A stretch of 53,445 nt of DNA from Bacteroidales bacterium (GTDB taxonomy: Bacteria; Bacteroidota; Bacteroidia; Bacteroidales; UBA932), in assembly GCA_004554455.1 (NCBI GenBank), contig SFMG01000019.1, positions 1 to 53,445 on the forward strand. Direction: 5' to 3'. Below the pieces are notes generated by a model. That model did not search any database and was not told the DNA's origin. It was given only the letters and a program-made list of their open reading frames with translations. This document shows positions 36,502-45,426 of this stretch, piece by piece. The stretch's first letter is position 1; each line of letters starts with the position of its first letter. A program made the translations under genes and the position numbers.

Positions 36502-37833
36502 TCAGTCACACAGCTGGGAGAAGCGCTTTTCGAACCAGGCCTTAACATCGTCCCAGCGGTAGAAGGCGCTTTCATCCGGCGAGATCCCCAGTTCCTTGTC
36601 CAATGCGCTCAGGCGGGCGGGCTGTCCGTTGAGGGAAAGCCCGGTAAGGATGGGCCCCCTTCCGTTCTTCGGGCGGTAGAAAACAAAGTGCAGGTTGGCT
36701 GCCATAGGGGAACGGAAGGTCTGGAACACGTGACCCAGTTCATCGGGATTCTCCGGGAGTTCTCCAAAGGAATCTATGTCTGCAATCATCAGGAGGGACA
36801 TCAGAACGTGGTCGTGACCGAAACGCAGGTCGGCCCCCTCGGCTCTTCCCTCAGCTCTCCCTTCAAGCTTTCCCGCAGCGGAATCCAGCAGGGCAAGCCT
36901 GGCATCGGCACGCTCGATAATGTCCTTGAAGACAGAGCAGCAGGAGGCGGTGTAGACTATGTATTCACAGAAGCGCTGGTAATTGTCCAGTTCCCACATT
37001 CTGGCGAGGGTTTCAGGCGTTGCTATGTCCGAGAAGTCCATACGGACTCCGTCAGGGAGACTGTTCATTCCGCCTATCAGCATGTAGATGTGGTCCATGA
37101 GATACTGCACATCTCTGTCTCCGAGCGCGGCATAGGGGTCCCTGAACATTTTTCCCAGCACGGTTTCGGTAAACTCGGGGAAGCGCCTCTGCATAAATTC
37201 CGCGGGACTTTCCCTGTAGGGGTTCCCAAGCCCCGGGCCCTTGATTCTCAGTGGGTTGCGTCCCATATTGGGAGCGGTAGCCTGAGTCTCGGCAAAGCCC
37301 TGGAACTGGTCGATGCGTATGGACGGATATTTCCGGGCGAGGGCCGTACAGAAAGATGCCATGCTCAGGATGGACCTGGGTGAGGACGAGGCCTGGGCCG
37401 TTACGACGGCTCCCTTGCGGAAGGCCTGCGGATAGCGTTCGGCCATTTCTCCGGCAAGCCGGTACTGCTGCTGCCTGCCCAGGTCTGTGAGTTCGCCGAT
37501 ATGGTTGCCCGCCTTTTCCATAAAGAGTTCCAGTCTGGCCATAAGCCCGCTGCCGTACTCACTGAGATTCTCCTTTTCCCCGGCCTCGTGCAGCATATCC
37601 AGCAGCGCCGTCGCGACGGTGGCGGTGTAGGGATAACGTGAGCCGTGGCGTCCGTAGTGGCTGATATAGAAGGCCTCGTAGCCTTTCGGCGCCGCAGTGC
37701 AAATCTGCGCATCGAAGTCATATATATTGTCGAGTCCGGATGATTTGAAAGGGTCGCCGAGGACGACTTTCGGCTGAGCAAGACAGGAAAGGCCTGAAAT
37801 GCTCAGGATAAGAGTGAAAATGAGTTTCTTCAT
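36502..37833 (-). CDS. Secreted histidine-type acid phosphatase (clade 2, phytase/MINPP-like)
   Basis: 443 residues from MKKLIFTLILSISGLSCLAQ (ATG at 37833; upstream frame is not supported). A signal peptide is followed by the histidine phosphatase domain: FYISHYGRHGSRYPYT with the nucleophile RHGxR (about residue 60) and FGHDHVLMSLL with the proton-donor HD (about 325). Clade 2 enzymes release phosphate from inositol phosphates or other monoesters in the periplasm. Just before the HD motif an EGRAEGRAEGADLR stretch is a short internal repeat. The gene ends 47 bp from the last 43-bp repeat of island B. Confidence 0.88.
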   Translation of the reverse strand: MKKLIFTLILSISGLSCLAQPKVVLGDPFKSSGLDNIYDFDAQICTAAPKGYEAFYISHYGRHGSRYPYTATVATALLDMLHEAGEKENLSEYGSGLMARLELFMEKAGNHIGELTDLGRQQQYRLAGEMAERYPQAFRKGAVVTAQASSSPRSILSMASFCTALARKYPSIRIDQFQGFAETQATAPNMGRNPLRIKGPGLGNPYRESPAEFMQRRFPEFTETVLGKMFRDPYAALGDRDVQYLMDHIYMLIGGMNSLPDGVRMDFSDIATPETLARMWELDNYQRFCEYIVYTASCCSVFKDIIERADARLALLDSAAGKLEGRAEGRAEGADLRFGHDHVLMSLLMIADIDSFGELPENPDELGHVFQTFRSPMAANLHFVFYRPKNGRGPILTGLSLNGQPARLSALDKELGISPDESAFYRWDDVKAWFEKRFSQLCD

Positions 37834-37920
37834 AATGCAATGATACGGATTTTTATCCACAATATTGTAATTTTGTCTTTGTATTTGCTTTCTGAAAAGG
37901 AGCCCATTTGCGAAAATTAT

Positions 37921-37928
37921 TAAATTTG
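37921..37928 (+). promoter_or_regulatory. -7 box of rlmN
   Basis: TAAATTTG ends 5 nt before the ATG at 37934, predicting a leaderless or nearly leaderless mRNA. Confidence 0.55.
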
Positions 37929-37933
37929 TGATT

Positions 37934-38965
37934 ATGGGAAAATTGAAATTGCTTGGGATGACTCCTTCCGAGCTTTCGGAGCTTGCAAAGGAATGCGGCC
38001 TGCCTGCATACGCGGGCAAACAGATGGCGCGCTGGATGTATGTGCGCAAGGTGCGCAGCATCGACGATATGACCGATATCAGCAAGGCAGGACGCGAGAC
38101 GCTGAAAGAAAGATACGAATTGGGTGTCAACGCATATATGGGCTTCGCCGAGTCGTCGGACGGCACGCGTAAATATCTCTTCCCTGTCAGCGAACCCTCT
38201 TCCGGCGCGGTGGAAGCCGTTATGATCCCGGACCGGGACAGGCGCACGCTCTGCGTATCCAGCCAGTCCGGCTGCAAGATGGGCTGCCATTTCTGTATGA
38301 CCGGCCGCCAGGGCTTCCACGGCAACCTGAGCGTTTCCGACATACTTTCCCAATTCATAGCCATAGATGAGGCGGAGCTTCTGACCAACACCGTCTTTAT
38401 GGGTATGGGCGAGCCTTTGGACAATTATTCTCAGGTGCTCAGGGTAATCGAGGTCCTGACCGCGCCCTGGGGCTTCGCCTGGAGTCCGAAGAGGATTACC
38501 CTCTCGACCATTGGAGTGCTTCCGCAGCTGCGCAGCTATCTCGATGAATGCAAGTGCCACCTTGCGGTGAGTCTTCACAATCCTTTCCCGGAGGAGAGAC
38601 TCAGCGTGATGCCTGCCCAGAAAGCCTGGCCCATTGAAAATGTCGTGGAACTGCTCAGACAATACGACTTCAGCGGACAGCGCAGGGTCAGTTTCGAATA
38701 TACTATGTTTGCAGGCTTCAACGACGACAAGAGGCACGCCGACGCGCTTGCAATGCTGCTTCGGGGACTGGAATGCCGGGTCAACCTGATCCGCTTCCAC
38801 CGCATCCCCGATTTCCCTTATGATTGTCCATCCCCGGCGGTGATGGAGGCCTTCTGTGACAGGCTGAACCGCCAGGGCATCACGACCACGATACGTGCGT
38901 CCAGGGGAGAGGACATATTTGCCGCCTGCGGAATGCTTGCAGGCAAACATGCGGAGAAAAAATAA
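37934..38965 (+). CDS. rlmN: Dual-specificity 23S rRNA/tRNA adenine-C2 methyltransferase
   Basis: 343 residues from the ATG at 37934 (a GTG two codons earlier overlaps the -7 box). Radical SAM enzyme methylating A2503 of 23S rRNA and A37 of tRNAs. The iron-sulfur cluster motif CKMGCHFC uses Cys114, Cys118 and Cys121. GMGEPLDNY and LSTIGVLPQL are SAM-site segments, and the catalytic Cys is expected near FAACGMLAG. The N-terminal HhH-like domain is QMARWMYVRKVRSIDDMTDI. The patatin-type outer-membrane gene follows after 8 nt. Confidence 0.96.
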   Translation: MGKLKLLGMTPSELSELAKECGLPAYAGKQMARWMYVRKVRSIDDMTDISKAGRETLKERYELGVNAYMGFAESSDGTRKYLFPVSEPSSGAVEAVMIPDRDRRTLCVSSQSGCKMGCHFCMTGRQGFHGNLSVSDILSQFIAIDEAELLTNTVFMGMGEPLDNYSQVLRVIEVLTAPWGFAWSPKRITLSTIGVLPQLRSYLDECKCHLAVSLHNPFPEERLSVMPAQKAWPIENVVELLRQYDFSGQRRVSFEYTMFAGFNDDKRHADALAMLLRGLECRVNLIRFHRIPDFPYDCPSPAVMEAFCDRLNRQGITTTIRASRGEDIFAACGMLAGKHAEKK

Positions 38966-38973
38966 GTTGAAAG

Positions 38974-41478
38974 ATGAAAAAGTGTTGTGAAATATTTTTG
39001 ACCGGCGTCCTGCTTTCGCTTCTGTTTTCCGCAGAAGCGGGAGCACAGTCTGCTTCCTCGGAAGCGGGGGCACAGTCTGAAATTTACAGCTATGGAATAA
39101 ACCACAGGATCGACTCGGCCAAGGTTGTCGCGGTCAGGGCCAGGATGGATTCCATCAGAAGCACCCGTCCCGTGGTGGCTCTGGTCCTGAGCGGAGGCGG
39201 CGCCAAGGGTGTTGCCCACATAGGGGCGATACGGCGCATAGAGGAACTGGGCATCCCTGTCGATATGGTGCTGGGAACCAGTATGGGCGGCCTCATAGGC
39301 GGAATGTACTCGCTGGGCTATGGCCCCGATGATATGGAGAAATTGGTTTCGGAGGCGGACTGGTCCTATCTCATTACCGACAAGCAGCCACGCAAGTACA
39401 TATCCCTCAATGAGATGACCTATAAGGGTCAGCATCAGATATGCATACCTTTCTACTACGAAAAGGACTATTACAGGCAGCGTCAGGAATACGCCTATCA
39501 GTTTTCCAGTCCTTCCCGCAAGCACCTGTCCATCGGCGCCGAGGATGAGAAGTCTTTGATCAAGGACAATTTCATGGCCAGCCTGCCGGAGAGCTACGTG
39601 CCGGGCCAGAACGTTATGAACCTGATCAACAGCATCACCGTGGGCTATAGTGACGAGATGGACTTCCTTGACCTGCCTACCCCTCTCTTCTGCACTTCCT
39701 CGGATATGGTGAGTCTCCAGGCCAAGCGATGGTACAGCGGAGAACTCCCGCTCGCGCTGCGCTCCACGATGTCCATCCCCATACTCTATTCGCCTGTCAG
39801 GACGGAAGGTATGGTGCTGGTGGACGGCGGTATGAGGGACAATTATCCGGTCGCTCTGGCCCGTGAACTGGGCGCCGACATAGTTATAGGAGTAGAGCTC
39901 TCCAATGCGAAGAAGGAATATTCGGACGTCAACAATCTGGCCGACATACTCAGCCAGGGCGTAGATATGCTCGGCGCCGATTCCTTCATAGCGAACGAAA
40001 ACGCCGCAGACGTGAAAATAAAGCCGTACCTGCCGGAATACGGAATGCTGAGTTTCGACGATGCCAGCATAGAAGTGATACTGGAACGCGGATATGAGGC
40101 CGCGGTAAAGGCGGATTCGGCGCTGATTGCAGTCAGGGACCTTCTGGGACGGCGCGAAGTGGCGGAGAGACAGAGCCGCAAGGCCGTGAATATAGCCGAA
40201 CACTCTGTGAGAATAAACGAAATAGAGATTGTAGGTCTGACGGACAAGGAAAGCAGATGGCTCCTCGATCACGTGGGCCTCATTCCGGGAGGCCTGGTCA
40301 ACAAGGAGAAAATGGACCACATTGTGGGGAAGATAGTATCCTACCAGAGTTTCGACAGCGTGACCTATTCCCTCTCGGGAGAAAGCGAACCTTACAAGCT
40401 GGTTCTGCACTGCGTCAAGGGACCTGTGCACCAGATAGGCCTGGGAGCGCGTTTCGATACCGAGGAGATATTTGTAGGAAATCTCAATCTCGGTCTCAAT
40501 GCCCGCAAGATGCAGGGTTCACGCTTCAATCTCAATGCAAAGGTAAGCGCGAACCCGAGTCTGTCCCTCCTCTACTCCTATGACAGCCCCAAGTCTCCTA
40601 CCATCAATGCCGAGTTCAAGGCCGCTTTCAGCGACATAGGCAGGATGAACCTGGGCACCAGCACTGACGGAATCAATCCGGAACGCTCCACGACCAGCAT
40701 CTGGAAAGTTGCCGCTGACGTGTATGTCTCCAACATCAAGTGGAAGAGGGTGGGCCTCAGGGGAGGTCTGCGCAATGAATTCTTCTCCCTGGGCAATATC
40801 ACCGACAGTCTGGACCGCAGGGGCATTGCCCGTTACGAGATAAGCTCCCGCAACTCCGATTTCTTCACCATCTATCTGGATGCCAGCGACCAGACTTACG
40901 ACCGCTACTACTACCCGACCAGGGGCTATTTTGTGGGCCTTTACTATGGATGGACCTTCGCGGGCTTCGGCAAAGGCCTGGATTTCAACAACTTCCACAC
41001 TCTTGCCATGAACGGGCGCTTCATAGTTCCCTGCGGAGATTTCTTTACTTTCATTCCTTCCTACAATTTCCGCTGGCTGTTGAGCCCCGAGGCTTTCCGT
41101 CGCCGCAAGGAAGAAAATCCGGCTCCTACGGTACCTTATCCGTTTATGAATATGATGGGAGGCAGCCTGTTCGGCCGCTATATGGACCAGCAGGTGCCTT
41201 TCATAGGCTTGAACTATGCCACCCAGCTGGACAATATAATGATGATGGTCAGGACCGATTTCCAGTTCAGGATAGGCAAGAACCATTATGTGACTGGAAT
41301 GCTTAACTATGCGCGCGACTGCCACCGTTTCGCCACTTTCGGTCAGGGACGCGACTATATAGGCGGCGGAGTCGAATATGCGTACAACTCCATTGTCGGC
41401 CCGCTTTCCGTAAACCTGCACTGGTCGAATCTTACCCGTCTGCCGGGCATATATATAAGTATGGGATATATTTTCTGA
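38974..41478 (+). CDS. Patatin phospholipase fused to an Omp85-type beta-barrel
   Basis: 834 residues. Signal peptide (1-25, ending AEAGAQS) followed by a direct duplication of EAGAQS. The patatin domain (about 65-290) has LVLSGGGAKGVAHIGA, nucleophile elbow GTSMGG and Asp in DGGMRDNYP. A POTRA-like segment spans about 410-500, and the C-terminal barrel (about 500-834) ends in LTRLPGIYISMGYIF with a final aromatic residue. This is the architecture of PlpD-type (type Vd) autotransporter phospholipases: the barrel inserts in the outer membrane and the lipase acts at the surface or in the periplasm. Confidence 0.9.
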   Translation: MKKCCEIFLTGVLLSLLFSAEAGAQSASSEAGAQSEIYSYGINHRIDSAKVVAVRARMDSIRSTRPVVALVLSGGGAKGVAHIGAIRRIEELGIPVDMVLGTSMGGLIGGMYSLGYGPDDMEKLVSEADWSYLITDKQPRKYISLNEMTYKGQHQICIPFYYEKDYYRQRQEYAYQFSSPSRKHLSIGAEDEKSLIKDNFMASLPESYVPGQNVMNLINSITVGYSDEMDFLDLPTPLFCTSSDMVSLQAKRWYSGELPLALRSTMSIPILYSPVRTEGMVLVDGGMRDNYPVALARELGADIVIGVELSNAKKEYSDVNNLADILSQGVDMLGADSFIANENAADVKIKPYLPEYGMLSFDDASIEVILERGYEAAVKADSALIAVRDLLGRREVAERQSRKAVNIAEHSVRINEIEIVGLTDKESRWLLDHVGLIPGGLVNKEKMDHIVGKIVSYQSFDSVTYSLSGESEPYKLVLHCVKGPVHQIGLGARFDTEEIFVGNLNLGLNARKMQGSRFNLNAKVSANPSLSLLYSYDSPKSPTINAEFKAAFSDIGRMNLGTSTDGINPERSTTSIWKVAADVYVSNIKWKRVGLRGGLRNEFFSLGNITDSLDRRGIARYEISSRNSDFFTIYLDASDQTYDRYYYPTRGYFVGLYYGWTFAGFGKGLDFNNFHTLAMNGRFIVPCGDFFTFIPSYNFRWLLSPEAFRRRKEENPAPTVPYPFMNMMGGSLFGRYMDQQVPFIGLNYATQLDNIMMMVRTDFQFRIGKNHYVTGMLNYARDCHRFATFGQGRDYIGGGVEYAYNSIVGPLSVNLHWSNLTRLPGIYISMGYIF

Positions 41479-41502
41479 ATATAAGGAGAACTTATTGACG
41501 AA

Positions 41503-41970
41503 ATGGGAGAGAATGAGAAGATGCTCGATTCGCTCAGGCGGCTATGCTCCAGACGTGAGTGCTGCAGCAGCGAGATCAGACGCAAGATACGCCTGAAAGG
41601 CGGATTGGACGAGGAGGCCATTCTTTCGTCTCTGTGCAAGGACGGATATCTCTCCGACAGGCGTTACGCTTCGGCTTTCGCCAGGGACAAGTCCTCATTG
41701 GACGGATGGGGCGCGGTAAAGATACGTTATGCCTTGAAAAACAAAGATATAGATGAAGAGATAATACGTGAGGCTATCGCTGACGTGGATGCGACGCTTG
41801 CCGAAAACAGATTGAGGAAGCTGCTCGAATCCCGTTACGGGGTACTGCGCGACGACCCTCAGCGGAGACTGAAGATTCTGCGCTGGGCCCTCGGAAGAGG
41901 ATACACTTACGAAGAAATCTCCCCTCTGCTGGAAGACTTGGAAAAAGGGGGCTGCGGCTGTGACGGATAG
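41503..41970 (+). CDS. recX: Regulatory protein RecX
   Basis: 155 residues. RecX family three-helix repeats: LDSLRRLCSRRECCSSEIRR, LSSLCKDGYLSDRRYASAFA and KIRYALKNKDIDEEIIREAI, then RRLKILRWALGRGYTYEEIS. RecX modulates RecA filaments. Unusual cysteine cluster (RLCSRRECCS). No recA is adjacent. Its stop codon lies inside a terminator stem. Confidence 0.88.
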   Translation: MGENEKMLDSLRRLCSRRECCSSEIRRKIRLKGGLDEEAILSSLCKDGYLSDRRYASAFARDKSSLDGWGAVKIRYALKNKDIDEEIIREAIADVDATLAENRLRKLLESRYGVLRDDPQRRLKILRWALGRGYTYEEISPLLEDLEKGGCGCDG

Positions 41971-41998
41971 CCGTATGCTTTTGGCTATCCGTAATTTT
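41963..41998 (+). terminator. Terminator overlapping the recX stop codon and the next promoter
   Basis: Stem ACGGATAGCC (41963-41972) / GGCTATCCGT (41983-41992), 10-nt loop, then AATTTTG. The recX stop (41968-41970) is in the stem. The TTTG at 41996-41999 also serves as the -33 box of the following gene. Confidence 0.65.
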
Positions 41999-42026
41999 GA
42001 GTACCATAATTGGCGTTGTAGCTTTG
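41996..42026 (+). promoter_or_regulatory. Consensus promoter of the 42043 gene-dut-murF unit
   Basis: TTTG (41996-41999), 19 nt, TAGCTTTG (42019-42026), then 16 nt to the ATG at 42043. Confidence 0.75.
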
Positions 42027-42042
42027 CTGAAAATAATAACCG

Positions 42043-42300
42043 ATGGCAATGGATAAAGATGAATTCCTCCTCCTGATTGACCGTCTGAGGAGTCAATATG
42101 AAAAAGACCTGTCGTCTGCCGATGTGGACGATGAGGATCTTTGGGCGGCTACATTACAGTTGCTGACGCTTGTTTTCGGCAGGGAGAAATCCCTCCTTGT
42201 GCAACGCTGGCTGTTCGATTCCGAGTGCGGACGCTACCCGACCGAAGACTTCCCTTTCAGGAGTGCCGATGAGTTATGGAATTATATGAAAACCAATTAA
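42043..42300 (+). CDS. Small acidic protein of unknown function
   Basis: 85 residues (an ATG two codons later is equally possible). Predicted mostly helical: DEFLLLIDRLRSQYEKDL, then DEDLWAATLQLLTLVFG and LLVQRWLFDSECGRYPTEDF. Acidic, no signal peptide or transmembrane helix. I do not recognise the family. It is the first gene behind a full consensus promoter, 10 nt before dut, so it is coexpressed with nucleotide and cell-wall genes. Confidence 0.7.
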   Translation: MAMDKDEFLLLIDRLRSQYEKDLSSADVDDEDLWAATLQLLTLVFGREKSLLVQRWLFDSECGRYPTEDFPFRSADELWNYMKTN

Positions 42301-42310
42301 ATTCAAGTAT

Positions 42311-42757
42311 ATGTCAATTGAAACTGTCAAGCTCCAGATCGTAAACCGGTCTAAGCATAATCTCCCCGCTTATGCAACAGCCCTTTCCGCAGGAATGGAC
42401 CTCAAGGCGGACATCGATGTGCCAATCGTGCTCCATCCTTCGGAGCGTTTTCTCGTTCCTACGGGCATATATATAGCCCTCCCGGAAGGATATGAGGCTC
42501 AGATACGCCCCCGCAGCGGCCTTGCCTGCAAATATGGCGTGACCGTGGCCAATGCTCCCGGCACCATAGACGCCGATTACAGAGGAGAGGTCAAGGTCTG
42601 CCTCATCAACCTCTCCGGAGACAATTTTGTCATCAATCCGGGCGAGAGGGTGGCCCAGATGGTAGTGGCCCGTTGTGCCAGGGTGGAATGGACAGAGGTC
42701 GCCTCCCTTGATGAGACCGAAAGGGGAGAGGGCGGTTTCGGCAGCACGGGACGTTAG
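42311..42757 (+). CDS. dut: dUTP pyrophosphatase
   Basis: 148 residues, standard trimeric dUTPase length. All five motifs are visible: AGMDLKAD, RPRSGLACKYG, NAPGTIDADYRGE, NPGERVAQMVV and the C-terminal RGEGGFGSTGR that closes over the active site. It converts dUTP to dUMP and keeps uracil out of DNA. Between an unknown small gene and murF. Confidence 0.97.
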   Translation: MSIETVKLQIVNRSKHNLPAYATALSAGMDLKADIDVPIVLHPSERFLVPTGIYIALPEGYEAQIRPRSGLACKYGVTVANAPGTIDADYRGEVKVCLINLSGDNFVINPGERVAQMVVARCARVEWTEVASLDETERGEGGFGSTGR

Positions 42758-42777
42758 CAATCTTCACAAATTACTTA

Positions 42778-44091
42778 ATGGAACTGGAACAGATTTATGA
42801 AATCTTCCTCCGTTGCGGGGGAAGATTGACGACTGATAGCCGCAAGATAAGCGGCGGTGAACTTTTTCTGGCTCTCAAGGGCGAGAACTTCGACGGCAAT
42901 CTCTATGCGATGAAGGCACTCGAAGCCGGTGCCGCCTATGCCGTGGTGGAGAAAAGCTGCCCAGACACTGACGGACGTCTCATCTTCGTGGACAGCACTT
43001 TCCAGACCCTCAGGGCCCTGGCCAGTCTTCACCGGGAAAGCCTTCGCGTCTCAGGCGGCAGACTGCCGGTCATAGCCCTTACCGGCACCAACGGCAAGAC
43101 CACTACAAAGGAACTGATAAGGGCCGTGCTTTCCACACGCTACAGGGTTTCCGCCACTCAAGGCAATCTGAACAATGACATAGGAGTGCCGCTGACCCTG
43201 CTTTCCTTCACTGGACAGACTCAGATAGGCCTGGTCGAAATGGGGGCCAGCCATCCCGGCGACATAGTCAGCCTGGTCGAGGTCGCCCATCCCGACTATG
43301 GCCTGATTACCAATGTCGGAAAGGCCCATCTGCTGGGCTTCGGCAGTTTCGAGGGCGTAAAGAAGACAAAGGGTGAGCTCTACGATTATATCGCAACGGC
43401 TCCCTCGTCAAGCCGTATTGTCTTTGTCAATCAGGACAATGAACACTTGAGGGAAATGCTTGGGGAAAGGCCCGGACTCAAGGCCGTTCCCTACGGCGTG
43501 CACTCCGAGGGCGCCCGCCTGCTGCCCTGCGATGCGGAGCATCCTTTCCTGCGCCTCGTCGTGGACGGGCTGGAGATAGACACCAGACTCGTTGGGGCAT
43601 ACAATGCCGACAATGTGATGGCCGCCCTTGCAGTTGGCCGCTATTTCGGAGTGGAACTGAAGGAAGCTGCCGCAGCCATCTCGGCCTATGAGCCTGCCAA
43701 CAGCCGCTCGCAGATGCTCCGTACTTCCCGAAATACCCTCATAGTGGATGCCTACAATGCCAATCCGTCCAGTATGGAGGTGGCTTTGGACAACTTTGCC
43801 GGAATCGTGGCTGATTTCAAGATTGCCCTTCTGGGAGATATGAGGGAACTGGGTGAAGATTCCGCTGCGGAACACCTGAAGCTGCGTCGCCGTGTCGAGT
43901 CTATGATTGCATCCGGACAATTGACTTCCGCCTGTTTCGTGGGCAGTGAGTTCGCCAGGAGCGGAGACAGTTTCGAATCTTCCGAGGCCCTTGCCGATTA
44001 CCTTCGCAGAAAACAGATCGCGGGAGCGACCATTCTGATAAAGGGCTCCCGCGGTGTGCGTATGGAGAACGTCATAGACGCACTCCGTTAA
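42778..44091 (+). CDS. murF: UDP-N-acetylmuramoyl-tripeptide:D-alanyl-D-alanine ligase
   Basis: 437 residues. Mur ligase domains: N-terminal substrate domain (TTDSRKISGGELFLALKGEN), central ATPase with P-loop ALTGTNGKTTTKELI (about 100-114) and GNLNNDIGVPLTLL, and C-terminal domain (YNANPSSMEVALDNF, LLGDMRELGEDS, KGSRGVRMENVI). It adds D-Ala-D-Ala to the peptidoglycan precursor in the cytosol. Downstream of dut by 20 nt. Other mur genes are not in the window. Confidence 0.96.
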   Translation: MELEQIYEIFLRCGGRLTTDSRKISGGELFLALKGENFDGNLYAMKALEAGAAYAVVEKSCPDTDGRLIFVDSTFQTLRALASLHRESLRVSGGRLPVIALTGTNGKTTTKELIRAVLSTRYRVSATQGNLNNDIGVPLTLLSFTGQTQIGLVEMGASHPGDIVSLVEVAHPDYGLITNVGKAHLLGFGSFEGVKKTKGELYDYIATAPSSSRIVFVNQDNEHLREMLGERPGLKAVPYGVHSEGARLLPCDAEHPFLRLVVDGLEIDTRLVGAYNADNVMAALAVGRYFGVELKEAAAAISAYEPANSRSQMLRTSRNTLIVDAYNANPSSMEVALDNFAGIVADFKIALLGDMRELGEDSAAEHLKLRRRVESMIASGQLTSACFVGSEFARSGDSFESSEALADYLRRKQIAGATILIKGSRGVRMENVIDALR

Positions 44092-44111
44092 TTGTCATAC
44101 AGCCGCAAACG

Positions 44112-45248
44112 TCAGAGTTCTATGGCCTTGCCATAGACTCTGCGGCGGCGGTGCTGGCGAAGATCGAATCCGTTCCAAAGGTTGGCGACAGCGTAATTGT
44201 CCTCGAGTTCGGGGTTGGTCTCTGCATACTTGAAACCGCCCTCAACAACTCTGGAGAAGAGGTCCGTTATGAGCATTGCCGGAACGCCTTTGGACTGAAG
44301 GGAAGGTTCGACTGCAATAAGCAGCATCTCTATGGTGTCGGCCTTGCTGAAGTAAAGGGCTTTGAACAGATGCCACCATCCGAAAGGAAGGTAACGGCCA
44401 CCTGACTTGCGCAGAGCTTCATTCATAGAAGGAAGCATTACGCCGAAAGCCACCAGATTGTCGTTTTCGTCATTCACGAACGAGACATACCTGAGGTCCA
44501 CAAGCGAAAGGTAGAGCTTCACATACTGGTCAATCTGTTTCTTGGACAGTATGGAGTAACCGTAGAGCTTGCAATAGGTACGGTTTACAAGGTCGAAGAG
44601 CTTCTGCCCTATGTCCATTCGTTTGATTTCCTTGCGGGTGTAGCGTACCACGTGAATCTTGTTCCTCTCTGCCACTATGCGGGCGAGCTTGAGGTACTTT
44701 TCGTCGAGCTTTTCCGGTATGGTGATGCGCCTTTCAAGCCAGTCTGTGCATTTTCTGTAGCCGAGCGCCTCGAGATGATGCTTATAGTACTCGTGATTGT
44801 AGAAGGTTATCAATGTCCCTTCTTCCTCGAAGCCTTCCACAAGCATGCCCTCGGTGTCGAAGTCGGTGAAGCCCAGGGGTCCCTCTATTTCCTCCATACC
44901 CCTCTCTTTGCCCCATTTCTCGACAGACTTCAGCAGGGCTGCGGACACTTCGGTATCATCGATGAAATCAATCCAGCCGAAGCGGACCTTCCTGCATTTC
45001 CAAGCTTCATTCGCGCGTGGGTTGATGATTGCCGCGCAGCGTCCGACAAGTTTTCCGTCCTTGTAAGCAAGGAAATATTCGGCCTGGCAAAATTCGAATG
45101 CGGCATTCTGCTTCCTGTCAAAAGTCTTGAAATCGTCGGCTTCTAGAGTGGGGACATAATAGGGATTGCCTTTGTACAAGACGTTCGGGAAAGAACAGAA
45201 AAGTTCCATTTCCTTCCTGGAGGCAGCGATGTGAATTTCAATAGCCAT
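44112..45248 (-). CDS. GNAT-fold protein, YghO-like
   Basis: 378 residues of a conserved family related to E. coli YghO, with a GNAT acetyltransferase-like fold. Recognisable segments: EYFLAYKDGKLVGRCAAIIN, FGWIDFIDDTEVSAALL, GPLGFTDFDTEGMLVEGFE and a C-terminal acetyl-CoA-site-like VEPSLQSKGVPAMLITDL followed by AETNPELEDNYAVANLW. Function unknown; an N-acyltransferase activity is a structural guess. It has its own promoter box (45307-45300) and converges with murF (20 nt between stops). Confidence 0.75.
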   Translation of the reverse strand: MAIEIHIAASRKEMELFCSFPNVLYKGNPYYVPTLEADDFKTFDRKQNAAFEFCQAEYFLAYKDGKLVGRCAAIINPRANEAWKCRKVRFGWIDFIDDTEVSAALLKSVEKWGKERGMEEIEGPLGFTDFDTEGMLVEGFEEEGTLITFYNHEYYKHHLEALGYRKCTDWLERRITIPEKLDEKYLKLARIVAERNKIHVVRYTRKEIKRMDIGQKLFDLVNRTYCKLYGYSILSKKQIDQYVKLYLSLVDLRYVSFVNDENDNLVAFGVMLPSMNEALRKSGGRYLPFGWWHLFKALYFSKADTIEMLLIAVEPSLQSKGVPAMLITDLFSRVVEGGFKYAETNPELEDNYAVANLWNGFDLRQHRRRRVYGKAIEL

Positions 45249-45299
45249 TTCAGTTTAAGATTTTAGTTTGCGTTTTCAGCCTCTCCATAAGCAGGCAAG

Positions 45300-45343
45300 C
45301 AAAGTTATATAATTTTAACTTTAATCCAAATTAGCTATATTTG
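45300..45343. promoter_or_regulatory. Divergent -7 boxes, YghO-like gene and yhhQ-queF
   Basis: Minus-strand TAACTTTG (45307-45300) lies 51 nt before the ATG at 45248. Plus-strand TATATTTG (45336-45343) starts the yhhQ leader of about 80 nt. Confidence 0.55.
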
Positions 45344-45391
45344 CGCCCTGAAATATCGCCGACAGGGCCGTCATTTTGGTCGGACTTCGGC

Positions 45392-45422
45392 AGTGTGCTT
45401 GGTAACCACTTAAAAAACAAGG
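45392..45422 (+). ncRNA. Candidate preQ1-I riboswitch upstream of yhhQ-queF
   Basis: Compact H-type pseudoknot just before the start codon. P1 AGTG (45392-45395) with CACT (45407-45410). P2 CTTG (45398-45401) with CAAG (45418-45421). Loop GTAAC (45402-45406) ends in the C expected to pair with preQ1, and the A-rich loop TAAAAAA (45411-45417) separates P1 from the tail. The tail ACAAGG and the GTAACC word are also present in the Thermoanaerobacter tengcongensis preQ1-I sequence as I recall it. Both downstream genes act in queuosine metabolism. The AAGG, 4 nt before the ATG, would be masked when ligand binds, implying translational repression. Confidence 0.75.
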
Positions 45423-45426
45423 TATT

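Noticed and set aside
38818..40431. 537-codon minus-strand frame opposite rlmN and the patatin gene
   Set aside because: Antisense shadow with no recognisable motif.
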